Assembly (NCBI RefSeq): GCF_003261575.2
Contig: NZ_CP036175.1
Span: 3,720,001-3,784,000 of the forward strand
Direction: 5' to 3'
Length of the DNA: 64,000 nt
From: Klebsiella huaxiensis
GTDB lineage: Bacteria; Pseudomonadota; Gammaproteobacteria; Enterobacterales; Enterobacteriaceae
Numbering within the stretch: the first letter of the stretch is position 1; each line of letters opens with the position of its first letter. Made by a program: the position numbers and the translations under genes. Below are positions 43,090 through 51,119 of this stretch, piece by piece. The notes under the pieces were generated by a model. It ran no database searches. It worked only from the letters and a program-made list of their open reading frames with translations, and had not been told where the DNA came from.

Positions 43090-43357
43090 CCATCCTCCTG
43101 CGATCCATTACGCTCTCTTTAGCTGTTTTAACCGACAGAACAATCGGTTGGCCAGTAAACCATCAGCGCAATACGTTTGGGCTACAGGGTCCCATGCTGA
43201 TATGTCGCTTTACCTGCTCGGAGTATGTTAGAGGGCTTAACGCGGGGAGGATTGTTCCCTGATTTCTTCACAGAGCACGGTTTGAAATGGTTTTGCCCTC
43301 ACCTGAAAGATGAGTGTCTGAAAGGATTTCTAGTGAGAAAGGACGGATTTTAGATGT

Positions 43358-43387
43358 AAAAAAAGCCCGTATAAACGGGCTTTTTTT
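43358..43387 (-). terminator. Bidirectional intrinsic terminator downstream of tRNA-Ser
   Basis: Symmetric A7-GCCCGT-ATAA-ACGGGC-T7 structure. On the minus strand it lies about 60 bases beyond the tRNA 3' end and would end that transcript. On the plus strand it would equally work. The other bases between the island's last gene and the tRNA show nothing notable. Confidence 0.85.
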
Positions 43388-43449
43388 GTACCACTTTATG
43401 CATCATAAAATCAAAACCATTCTTCAAGTTATTGATTTTATTACTAATT

Positions 43450-43537
43450 TGGCGGAAGCGTAGAGATTCGAACTCTAGAACCCTTTCGGGTCGCCGGTTT
43501 TCAAGACCGGTGCCTTCAACCGCTCGGCCACGCTTCC
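43450..43537 (-). tRNA. serT: tRNA-Ser(UGA)
   Basis: An 88-base class II tRNA on the minus strand. Acceptor arms GGAAGCG and CGCTTCC pair, the D-arm is GCCGAGCGGTTGAAGGC, the anticodon loop CTTGAAA gives UGA, a long variable arm (CGACCCGAAAGGGTTC) is present, then TTCGAATC and an encoded CCA. It is nearly identical to E. coli serT. Its 3' end faces the AlpA/H-NST island, the normal side for integration. Confidence 0.96.
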
Positions 43538-43678
43538 AATGAGGCGCACTATAAACACCTCCGTTCGGACTGTAAAGCACGATTTTATTCAACCGCCTTA
43601 AAAATAAACAAAATCGTGCTATTCGCCTGAAATTCAGGCGGTTTGCGCAGAATTTCAGCGAAAAACACCGCCTCTGCG

Positions 43679-45307
43679 TTAGTGTTTTTTGATGTACATA
43701 TCTTTGGTGTAGTAATACCCCAGCTTGTCAGGCATGAACCCACCCACCCACGGCTTCACCAGGTGTGTGCGCACATAGTGATAAACCGGAACGGCAGGTA
43801 CATCCTGCCCCAACATATCCTCGGCCTGCTGGTAGAACTTACCCCGGGTCGCCGCATCGGCTGCTTTGGCCGCATTGTGCAGAGCCTCATCGTAGGCAGG
43901 ATTGCTGTATTGGGTGGTGTTTTCACTATCGCCAGTACGGAAGTTATTAAGGAAAGTCGCCGCGTCATCATAATCGGCAATCCACGAATAGCGCACAGCG
44001 TCAAAATTATGCGTATGCATGGTATCGAGCATGGTCTTCCACTCCTGGTTTTGCAGCTTAACCTCAACGCCAAGATTCTTTTTCCACATCGAACTGGCAG
44101 CAATGGCAATTCTCTGGTGCGATTCCGAAGTGTTGTAGAGCAGATTAAACACCAGTGGATGGGCCTCATTATAGCCCGCCTCATTCAGTAGCTTTTTCGC
44201 CTCAGCAATACGTTTATCGCGCGGCCAGCTGGCGTACTCCGGGTTTTGCAGTTTGACCCCTCCAACTTCCGGCTGACTGATAAGCCACGCCGGACGCTGT
44301 CCCTGCCCCAGCACCTTCTCGGCGATAATATCTTTGTCGAGCGCCATATTCAGCGCACGACGTACACGGGGATCGTTAAACGGCGGACGGGTAGTATTGA
44401 ACTCGTAATAGTAGGTTGCCAGCTGCGGCGAAACATCCAACTGATTGCCAATGGTTTTCTTAAGCTGGGCAAACTGATTAATCGGGACGGTATATACAAT
44501 GTCGATCTCACCCGCTTTATAGCGGTTCACATCGGCAGCTTCGGAACTTATCGGCAAATATGTCACCTTATTGATAACGGTATGTGCATTGTCCCAGTAG
44601 CGCGGATTGCGCTCGGCCACGATGCGCTCATTCACTACCCAAGTTGAGAGCTTATAGGGACCGCTGGTCACCATATGCTCCGGCTTAGTCCACTTATCGC
44701 CATAACGCGCGATGAGCACTTTATCGAGTGGAACCATCGAAGGGTGTGCCAGCATTGCCAGGAACGCCGCATTCGGCTGATTCAACGTTACCTCAAGAGT
44801 CGTGTCATCAATGGCTTTCACCCCCAGCGTCTCGGGCGTTTTTTGCCCTCGCGCGATCTCCGCAGCGTTGACGATATGAATGTTGCCAGGATAACTCGCA
44901 TAAGGGGAAGCGGTAAGCGGTGAGACCAGGCGCTGCCAGCTCCAGACAACATCCTGCGCGGTGATTGCCGAACCGTCGGACCAGGTCACTCCTGGGCGTA
45001 AATGAAATGTCCAGATGGTGTTATCCTTATTTTCCCATTTTTCCGCCAGTCGAGGCTGGATCTCCCCCGCCGGTGAAACGCTAACCAATCCTTCAAAGAG
45101 ATCGCTGAGGATATTAAACTCAACGTCACTTTCGACTTTATGCGGATCCAGCGATGATGGCTCGCTACCGTTATTTCTGACTAACTCCTGTTTCTCTGCC
45201 AATACCGTTCCCGGCGGCACCTGGGCGGCCAGCGCTGGGATTGCCATTGAGAACAGGCCGACCGCCAGTAGCACACGTGTGATGTGATTATATTTTTGTG
45301 ATTTCAT
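43679..45307 (-). CDS. Periplasmic oligopeptide-binding protein (OppA/MppA family)
   Basis: The 542 residues are the family length. There is a signal peptide (LLAVGLFSMAIPALAAQ), and the peptide-binding protein signature EPSSLDPHKVESDVEFNILSDLFEGLVSV, followed by RLAEKWENKDNTIWTFHLRPGVTWSDGSAITAQDVVWSW. Members deliver oligopeptides to Opp-type ABC transporters or, for MppA, murein tripeptide. No permease or ATPase genes lie beside it, so it probably uses a transporter encoded elsewhere. It follows the yccA promoter region in the opposite direction. Confidence 0.88.
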   Translation of the reverse strand: MKSQKYNHITRVLLAVGLFSMAIPALAAQVPPGTVLAEKQELVRNNGSEPSSLDPHKVESDVEFNILSDLFEGLVSVSPAGEIQPRLAEKWENKDNTIWTFHLRPGVTWSDGSAITAQDVVWSWQRLVSPLTASPYASYPGNIHIVNAAEIARGQKTPETLGVKAIDDTTLEVTLNQPNAAFLAMLAHPSMVPLDKVLIARYGDKWTKPEHMVTSGPYKLSTWVVNERIVAERNPRYWDNAHTVINKVTYLPISSEAADVNRYKAGEIDIVYTVPINQFAQLKKTIGNQLDVSPQLATYYYEFNTTRPPFNDPRVRRALNMALDKDIIAEKVLGQGQRPAWLISQPEVGGVKLQNPEYASWPRDKRIAEAKKLLNEAGYNEAHPLVFNLLYNTSESHQRIAIAASSMWKKNLGVEVKLQNQEWKTMLDTMHTHNFDAVRYSWIADYDDAATFLNNFRTGDSENTTQYSNPAYDEALHNAAKAADAATRGKFYQQAEDMLGQDVPAVPVYHYVRTHLVKPWVGGFMPDKLGYYYTKDMYIKKH

Positions 45308-45574
45308 ATCCCTTGCCTTTATTACGTTTGGTTTGTACCCTCTCCAGACTTAGTCGCAGAATGGAGATAACACAATATTTTTCAGTTACTTATCAGATTT
45401 AGATCTAATTCTTCAAACTGAACATACGAACATGCTATTCACGTGATATTTTACGGAATAATATGCTATATAAAGCCGTTCAGGGCTAAGTAAAGATGGG
45501 TAAAAGCACTATGGCTTCAGCTCTGCTTTTTTTATGCTTGGTTATTAATTACATCTGTCATAAGAGAGTGACTC

Positions 45575-46234
45575 ATGGATCGTATAATTACATCGTCGCG
45601 TGACCGTTCATCGCTGCTCAGCACGCACAAAGTTCTGCGAAACACCTATTTCCTGCTTAGCCTGACGCTGGCATTCTCCGCCATTACGGCGACGGCCAGC
45701 ACAGTGCTAATGCTACCTTCTCCGGGTCTGATTTTGACGCTGGTCGGTATGTATGGCCTGATGTTCCTGACCTATAAAACAGCGAATAAGCCGGTAGGTA
45801 TTCTGTCGGCATTCGCCTTTACTGGCTTCCTGGGTTATATCCTGGGGCCAATGCTTAACGCTTACCTGTCTGCGGGCATGGGCGATTTGATTGGTCTGGC
45901 GCTGGGCGGTACCGCTCTGGTGTTCTTCTGCTGCTCAGCATATGTGCTGACCACGCGCAAGGATATGTCCTTCCTTGGCGGGATGCTGATGGCGGGCGTG
46001 GTGGTCGTACTTATCGGTATGGTCGCCAATATTTTCCTGCAGTTACCGGCTCTGCATCTGGCGATCAGCGCGGTGTTTATCCTGATTTCTTCAGGTGCCA
46101 TCCTGTTTGAGACCAGTAACATCATCCGCGGCGGTGAAACCAACTACATCCGTGCGACCGTTAGCCTGTACGTCTCGCTGTACAACATCTTCGTCAGCCT
46201 GTTGAGCATCCTTGGCTTCGCCAGCAGAGACTAA
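45575..46234 (+). CDS. yccA: Bax inhibitor-1 family inner-membrane protein, FtsH modulator YccA
   Basis: The 219 residues are almost the same as E. coli YccA: start MDRIITSSRDRSSLLSTHKVLRNTYFLLSLTLAFSAITATAS, seven hydrophobic helices, and the C-terminal SLYVSLYNIFVSLLSILGFASRD. The conserved Asp pair at the end belongs to the BI-1 pH-sensing set. YccA is a substrate and inhibitor of the membrane protease FtsH and relieves jammed Sec translocons. It has its own terminator. Confidence 0.95.
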   Translation: MDRIITSSRDRSSLLSTHKVLRNTYFLLSLTLAFSAITATASTVLMLPSPGLILTLVGMYGLMFLTYKTANKPVGILSAFAFTGFLGYILGPMLNAYLSAGMGDLIGLALGGTALVFFCCSAYVLTTRKDMSFLGGMLMAGVVVVLIGMVANIFLQLPALHLAISAVFILISSGAILFETSNIIRGGETNYIRATVSLYVSLYNIFVSLLSILGFASRD

Positions 46235-46254
46235 CCTTTTCCCCGGCTGTTCCG

Positions 46255-46276
46255 AGGCCCCGCTTATGCGGGGCCT
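46255..46276 (+). terminator. Terminator after yccA
   Basis: A perfect 9-bp stem AGGCCCCGC/GCGGGGCCT with TTAT loop, followed by TATTTTTTG. Classic rho-independent form, 20 bases after the stop. Confidence 0.92.
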
Positions 46277-46322
46277 TATTTTTTGCTACACTGCCGCCAG
46301 TTTCAGCAGTATGTGAAAAATT

Positions 46323-46652
46323 ATGTTTATCTTCGAAGACAATGAAATTGAGACCGATAACGACGGTTATCTGAAAGATACCACCCAGTGGAATGAAGCG
46401 ATGGCGATAGTTATCGCTGATCAGGAAGGGATTACTCTGTCCGCCGAACATTGGGAAGTGGTGCGCTTTGTGCGCGACTTTTACCTGGAGTTCAACACTT
46501 CACCGGCCATTCGTATGCTGGTGAAGGCAATGGCGAACAAGTTTGGCGAAGAGAAAGGCAACAGCCGCTACCTTTATCGTCTGTTCCCGAAAGGCCCGGC
46601 TAAGCAGGCGACAAAAATTGCCGGGCTGCCCAAACCGGTCAAATGTATCTAA
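46323..46652 (+). CDS. tusE: Sulfurtransferase TusE
   Basis: The 109 residues match the TusE/DsrC family: MFIFEDNEIETDNDGYLKDTTQWNEAMA, then EHWEVVRFVRDFYLEFNTSPAIRMLVKAM, with the functional Cys near the very end (KPVKCI). TusE accepts sulfur from TusBCD and hands it to MnmA for 2-thiouridine at tRNA wobble positions. It ends convergently with acyP, the two stop codons overlapping by four bases. Confidence 0.95.
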   Translation: MFIFEDNEIETDNDGYLKDTTQWNEAMAIVIADQEGITLSAEHWEVVRFVRDFYLEFNTSPAIRMLVKAMANKFGEEKGNSRYLYRLFPKGPAKQATKIAGLPKPVKCI

Positions 46653-46930
46653 TACAGAATGGCGAATTTTAGCCACTCTCTGGTGGGTTGATGGGGTTCT
46701 GTCAGCACTCTGTCGACCCGCGCGCTGCGTGGCCCACCGGCCTTCAGCCAGTCAATCAACTTATCCACCTGCTGAGATTCGCCACAGGCGAGAACCTCTA
46801 CGCCACCGTCATCAAGATTACGCGCATAACCCGTTATCCCGAGCCGTAGCGCTTCACGCTGGGTTGAATAGCGAAAGCCGACGCCCTGAACGGAACCGTA
46901 TACCCACGCCATCGTGCAAACCGTTGCCAT
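46649..46930 (-). CDS. acyP: Acylphosphatase
   Basis: From the ATG at 46930 the product is 93 residues, as in E. coli YccX (92). The active-site pattern VYGSVQGVGFRYSTQREALRLGITGYARNLDDGGVEV has the catalytic Arg (GFRY) and Asn (ARNLDDG). The longer frame upstream has no family counterpart. The enzyme hydrolyses acyl phosphates such as carbamoyl phosphate. Convergent with tusE. Confidence 0.93.
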   Translation of the reverse strand: MATVCTMAWVYGSVQGVGFRYSTQREALRLGITGYARNLDDGGVEVLACGESQQVDKLIDWLKAGGPRSARVDRVLTEPHQPTREWLKFAILY

Positions 46931-46981
46931 TTTCTCTCTCCTTTCCGGCCAATGACTCAATACTGAGGATAGCAAATTCTT

Positions 46982-47770
46982 TCAACGTACATGCTTGGGC
47001 AATACGCCATAATGTTGGCGAAAACGAGCGGTAAAGCGCGACCCGCACAGGTAGCCGCTGTTTAGCGCAATTTCACCAATGGGCCGCGACGTCGACTGTA
47101 ATTGTCCCAGCGCGTAGGCCATACGCACCTCTTCCACTATCTGGCGAAAGCTCCGGGACTCCTGTTGTAGGCGGCGGCGCAACGTCGATTCGCCCAGAAA
47201 TAGCATTTTAGCGACTTTCGCCACACTCCACGTCTCGGCTGGCGACAGCATAATAATTTGCCTGACCTGACCGGTTAGATCCTGCTGCCGCTCGTTGAGC
47301 AAGGGTCCGGCGTATCCTGCCTGATACAGCGCCAACAGCAATCCCATTGCCTGATGATGCTGTAACTGGGCGGAAAGCCCTCCACGTACTGCCTGCAGGA
47401 CGTTCTGCCACATAAACGTCAGTTCCGGGGCCAGCGGCACGCACAGCGACGTCAGACGTCCGATCTGCGGCTCGCTCATATAGAGAGCCTTAAAATCCGC
47501 CAGCAGTTCAGGAGTTAATGAAAGAAGATCGGAGCAAAACAGTCCGTTTTCCGGCTGATTAATCACTTCAAGCTCAACATCGGCAGGCAGAATAATCAGC
47601 TGCTGCGGCGTCGCCAGCATCTGGCTGGCTCCCTGCATAATCACCTTACTGCCGCGGTTTACCCGACATAGTGCAGGTGAAAACAGCGTGACGCGGTGCA
47701 GCTTGCATAATCGCCGGGTGGTGATTTCCGACGCCGTTAAAGTATTATGCTGAAAATTGATACGCCGCAT
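46982..47770 (-). CDS. AraC-family transcriptional regulator
   Basis: The 262 residues have a short amino-terminal cupin-like sensing region and a C-terminal double helix-turn-helix (TWSVAKVAKMLFLGESTLRRRLQQE, then RPIGEIALNSGYLCGSRFTARFRQHYGVLPKHVR). The pattern resembles stress and virulence regulators of the GadX/YdeO-like group. It is co-directional with the YbhB/YbcL-like gene 18 bases upstream, so the two may be co-transcribed. Not part of the E. coli K-12 yccA-hspQ order, so an accessory insertion. Target unknown. Confidence 0.85.
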   Translation of the reverse strand: MRRINFQHNTLTASEITTRRLCKLHRVTLFSPALCRVNRGSKVIMQGASQMLATPQQLIILPADVELEVINQPENGLFCSDLLSLTPELLADFKALYMSEPQIGRLTSLCVPLAPELTFMWQNVLQAVRGGLSAQLQHHQAMGLLLALYQAGYAGPLLNERQQDLTGQVRQIIMLSPAETWSVAKVAKMLFLGESTLRRRLQQESRSFRQIVEEVRMAYALGQLQSTSRPIGEIALNSGYLCGSRFTARFRQHYGVLPKHVR

Positions 47771-47788
47771 CAGGCTACCCTTATTTGT

Positions 47789-48343
47789 TTATCGCCCAGC
47801 CATCGCTGTTAATTCCGCGCTGGCGATTACGTGGCTATGCAACATAAAACCGACTAACGCTCCGCTAGCCTGGGCATCAATAGGTAATGTCGGCGTATCA
47901 AGCGCCCACACCGTAAAGCGATAGCGATGTGGTTTATCCCCGGCAGGTGGACACGCGCCGCCAAAACCCGCATAACCAAAGTCATTACGCCCTTGTACCG
48001 CTCCAGCTGGCAGTTTAGCGTTATTTTTGTCACCAGCGCCAGCAGGCAAACTCGCCACCTGTTCGGCGATATTGACGACCGTCCAGTGCCACCAGCCGCT
48101 GCCAGTTGGTGCATCCGGGTCGTAAGCGGTCACTGCAAAACTGCGGGTACCCGCAGGCGCATTTTTCCAGGCGATTTGCGGCGAGATATTTCCGCCTGAG
48201 CAGCCAAAGCCGCCAAACCAGTGCGCCTGCGCCAAAGTCGCACCTTCGCGCATATCCGCACTGCTGACGCTAAAGGGGGCGGCAATCACCACGCCGCTCA
48301 TCATAGACATTATCGCTGCCGCTAATGTTAATTCTGTTTTCAT
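47789..48343 (-). CDS. Exported YbhB/YbcL-type PEBP family protein
   Basis: From the ATG at 48343, with GGAGG eight bases ahead, the product is 184 residues with a signal peptide (LTLAAAIMSMMSGVVIAAPF). PEBP hallmarks are NISPQIAWKNAP, AVTAYDPDAPTGSGWWHWTVVNI with the anion-binding Asp-Pro-Asp-Ala-Pro, and PPAGDKPHRYRFTVWALDTPTL. YbhB/YbcL-like proteins bind phosphate-like ligands; YbcL of uropathogenic E. coli suppresses neutrophil migration. Whether this one does so is unknown. Confidence 0.88.
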   Translation of the reverse strand: MKTELTLAAAIMSMMSGVVIAAPFSVSSADMREGATLAQAHWFGGFGCSGGNISPQIAWKNAPAGTRSFAVTAYDPDAPTGSGWWHWTVVNIAEQVASLPAGAGDKNNAKLPAGAVQGRNDFGYAGFGGACPPAGDKPHRYRFTVWALDTPTLPIDAQASGALVGFMLHSHVIASAELTAMAGR

Positions 48344-48533
48344 TGTGTTTTCCTCCATGCGTGAGGAAAGTACTGTAAGATCCTGGCGTGATTTTTATTG
48401 TGCCAAAGCGCCTGTGTTTTGTGCCGAAACGCTCACCTGTCAATACCGGTGGAATGGTGCTTGCATCGGCCACTTGTGCTAACCTACGCGCCATTTTTCG
48501 GTGCCGACATCTCCGTTGCTTAAAGGTAGCCCC

Positions 48534-49736
48534 ATGACAGATTCCGTTTTCCCCCGCTTAGTGTTAACCAAAGGACGCGAGAAATCCCTGCTGCGTCGCC
48601 ATCCATGGATTTTCTCCGGTGCTGTCGCCCGGATGGAAGGTAAAGCCCGTTCCGGTGAAACCATCGATATCGTTGATTCGCAGGGAAAATGGCTGGCCCG
48701 TGGGGCGTTCTCTCCTTCTTCACAGATCCGCGCCCGCGTCTGGAGCTTTGATCGCGATGAAGCCATCGATAACGCCTTCTTCGAACGTCGCCTGCAGCAG
48801 GCGCAGACCTGGCGCGAGTGGCTGGCGGCCCGCGACGGCCTTGATAGCTATCGTCTGATTGCCGGTGAATCCGACGGACTGCCGGGCGTCACCATCGACC
48901 GTTTTGGCGACTTTTTTGTTCTGCAACTGCTGAGCGCCGGTGCGGAATATCAGCGTGCGCCTATCGTTAGCGCGCTGCAAACGCTGTTCCCGAACTGCTC
49001 TATCTACGATCGCAGCGACGTCGCGGTGCGCAAAAAAGAGGGTTTGGATCTGGCGCAGGGGCCGGTCGTCGGCGAACTGCCGCCTGCCCTGCTGCCGATT
49101 ACCGAACATGGTATGCAGCTGTTGGTGGACATCCAGGGCGGTCACAAAACCGGCTATTACCTCGACCAGCGCGACAGCCGTCTGGCGACGCGTCGCTATG
49201 TTGCGGATAAACGTGTGCTGAACTGCTTCTCCTATACCGGCGGTTTTGCCATTTCCGCGTTGATGGGTGGCTGCAGTCAGGTGGTCAGCGTTGACACCTC
49301 ACAGGAAGCGCTGGACGTCGCAAAACAGAACGTTGAGCTGAATAAGCTGGATCTGTCGAAAGCAGAATTTGTCCGTGATGATGTCTTCAAGCTGCTGCGC
49401 AAATATCGCGATCAGGACGAGAAGTTCGACGTTATCGTGATGGATCCGCCGAAGTTTGTTGAAAACAAAAGCCAGCTGATGGGCGCCTGTCGCGGCTATA
49501 AAGACATCAACATGCTGGCGATCCAGTTGCTGAACCCCGGCGGCGTGCTGCTGACCTTCTCCTGCTCCGGCTTGATGACCACCGATTTATTTCAGAAAAT
49601 CATCGCCGATGCCGCTCTGGATGCCGGGCGTGATGTACAATTTATAGAACAGTTCCGTCAGGCTGCCGATCACCCGGTGATTGCAACCTACCCGGAAGGG
49701 CTGTATCTGAAAGGGTTTGCCTGTCGCATCATGTAA
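48534..49736 (+). CDS. rlmI: 23S rRNA m5C1962 methyltransferase RlmI
   Basis: The ATG at 48534 gives 400 residues, close to E. coli RlmI (396). It has an amino-terminal PUA domain (RLVLTKGREKSLLRRHPWIFSGAVARMEG), a central EEHD domain, and a Rossmann methyltransferase with RVLNCFSYTGGFAISALMGG and the motif IV VMDPPKF; the catalytic Cys lies in TFSCSGLM. The enzyme uses SAM to methylate C1962 of 23S rRNA. The longer frame start upstream has no family match. Confidence 0.95.
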   Translation: MTDSVFPRLVLTKGREKSLLRRHPWIFSGAVARMEGKARSGETIDIVDSQGKWLARGAFSPSSQIRARVWSFDRDEAIDNAFFERRLQQAQTWREWLAARDGLDSYRLIAGESDGLPGVTIDRFGDFFVLQLLSAGAEYQRAPIVSALQTLFPNCSIYDRSDVAVRKKEGLDLAQGPVVGELPPALLPITEHGMQLLVDIQGGHKTGYYLDQRDSRLATRRYVADKRVLNCFSYTGGFAISALMGGCSQVVSVDTSQEALDVAKQNVELNKLDLSKAEFVRDDVFKLLRKYRDQDEKFDVIVMDPPKFVENKSQLMGACRGYKDINMLAIQLLNPGGVLLTFSCSGLMTTDLFQKIIADAALDAGRDVQFIEQFRQAADHPVIATYPEGLYLKGFACRIM

Positions 49737-49796
49737 GTTGAAAAGTGGAGAATCTGCCCGCATATAGCAGGTAATCACGTTTCCCAGGAGGTGCTT

Positions 49797-50114
49797 ATGA
49801 TAGCCAGCAAATTCGGTATCGGCCAACAGGTTCGCCACACGCTCCTGGGTTACCTGGGCGTCATTGTGGATGTCGATCCGGAGTACTCGCTCACAGAGCC
49901 AGAAGAGGACGAAATCGCCGCTAACGACGAACTGCGCATGGCTCCCTGGTATCACGTGGTTATGGAGGATGATGATGGGCAGCCGATTCATACTTACCTT
50001 GCGGAAGCGCAGCTTAGCAGCGAACTCAGCGACGAACACCCTGAACAACCCTCAATGGATGAGCTGGCGAGAACGATTCGTCAGCAGCTTCAGGCGCCAA
50101 GATTGCGTAACTGA
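49797..50114 (+). CDS. hspQ: Heat shock protein HspQ
   Basis: The ATG at 49797 follows CAGGAGGTGCTT and gives 105 residues, identical in length to E. coli HspQ. MIASKFGIGQQVRHTLLGYLGVIVDVDPEYSL at the start and DEHPEQPSMDELARTIRQQLQAPRLRN at the end are near-invariant. HspQ is a hemimethylated-DNA-binding and Lon specificity-enhancing factor. It closes the core segment shared with other enterobacteria. Confidence 0.95.
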   Translation: MIASKFGIGQQVRHTLLGYLGVIVDVDPEYSLTEPEEDEIAANDELRMAPWYHVVMEDDDGQPIHTYLAEAQLSSELSDEHPEQPSMDELARTIRQQLQAPRLRN

Positions 50115-50124
50115 TCTAAAATCT

Positions 50125-50147
50125 AAAAACCCGTGCTGCGGGTTTTT
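50125..50147 (+). terminator. Terminator between convergent hspQ and the HExxH gene
   Basis: AAAAACCCG and CGGGTTTTT pair across a TGCTG loop, with a further T behind. It can end transcription from both sides. It marks the boundary between core genes and the adhesin system. Confidence 0.9.
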
Positions 50148-50156
50148 TATTGTCTG

Positions 50157-51089
50157 TCATTTTATTACGGTATCTGCCAGCGCCTGGCAAATCAGACTGT
50201 TGAACTGTCCGTCACGCTGCTGTTTCTCAGTCCAGCGGGTATTAGCCAGCTTCATTTCACGGGAAATACCTGCGCTGGTTTGTGCTAACTGTTGAAAAAA
50301 TGGCCGCAGCATCTTTCCCCCTGGCAGCGACTGGAGTTTAAACACCGGGCTGCCATCAACATAGCGATATGCCGGCACCTTATTCGGCAAGATTATCGCC
50401 GGGAAAGCGTGCTGTGCGTAGCTAGCCCAGAAGGCCGCCGCATTATAGCCACGGGAAAAGTTACTCTCGCAAGCAGGAAGTTCAGCTAACGGCGCGATTC
50501 TTTTTTCTGCGGGCCTGAACGCATTTTCCATCCAGCGCGCCATCCCTTCCAGATACCATTTTTGTTTAAACACCGCGTAGCCGTACTGGTACAAATGGAA
50601 AAGCTCGTGGGCAGGGGTAACGTTACGTGCGGGCTGTAGCGCAGCGTTAAGCACAATTTTTAATCCGCAGGGAAGCACAGTGCCATCGTTCATGGTTTCC
50701 GCCGCTACGCGATCGAAGGCCAGACCGTTGCCTTTAGGGAGAGTCAGCAGGTAGATATTAATCTGCCGGGCCTGGGCGTAGATCTTCTGCTGCAGCGGTG
50801 AATGTAACCCCAGCAGCGTAGTATAAAGATATTGCGCCGCCTGGAGCTGGCTTCCGATATCCGTTATCACATCCGGCACGCCACCCCCGAGGCTATCCTG
50901 CGGATATTGCAGGGCATCCTTACCCTGCAGGCTGTAGTAAATATGAAAATCATCCACCACGTGCACTTTTTCCAGTCGATGCTCGTGGAGCAAAGCACCG
51001 GGCACGCAGCGGGAAACCTGCAGCACATCGCGGGCCGCAAGCGGCGAGCAGCAGCAGGATGCCAGCAGAAGCGCGATGATTCGCCTCAT
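50157..51089 (-). CDS. Exported putative HExxH metallopeptidase of the adhesin locus
   Basis: The 310 residues have a signal peptide (RRIIALLLASCCCSPLAARD; the Cys residues also allow a lipoprotein reading, but no clean lipobox is seen). Residues 161-165 are HELFH, an HExxH zinc motif, and a Trp-x2-Glu-Gly segment (WYLEGMARWME) places a third-ligand Glu at 181, the layout of gluzincin (MA clan) peptidases. The rest has no family I recognise. It follows the large glycosyltransferase by 30 bases on the same strand and lies in the T1SS adhesin locus. A role in cutting, releasing or maturing the adhesin is plausible but inferred. Confidence 0.65.
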   Translation of the reverse strand: MRRIIALLLASCCCSPLAARDVLQVSRCVPGALLHEHRLEKVHVVDDFHIYYSLQGKDALQYPQDSLGGGVPDVITDIGSQLQAAQYLYTTLLGLHSPLQQKIYAQARQINIYLLTLPKGNGLAFDRVAAETMNDGTVLPCGLKIVLNAALQPARNVTPAHELFHLYQYGYAVFKQKWYLEGMARWMENAFRPAEKRIAPLAELPACESNFSRGYNAAAFWASYAQHAFPAIILPNKVPAYRYVDGSPVFKLQSLPGGKMLRPFFQQLAQTSAGISREMKLANTRWTEKQQRDGQFNSLICQALADTVIK

Positions 51090-51119
51090 CGCGCTTCTGA
51101 ACGAAATCGAAGAGGACGG

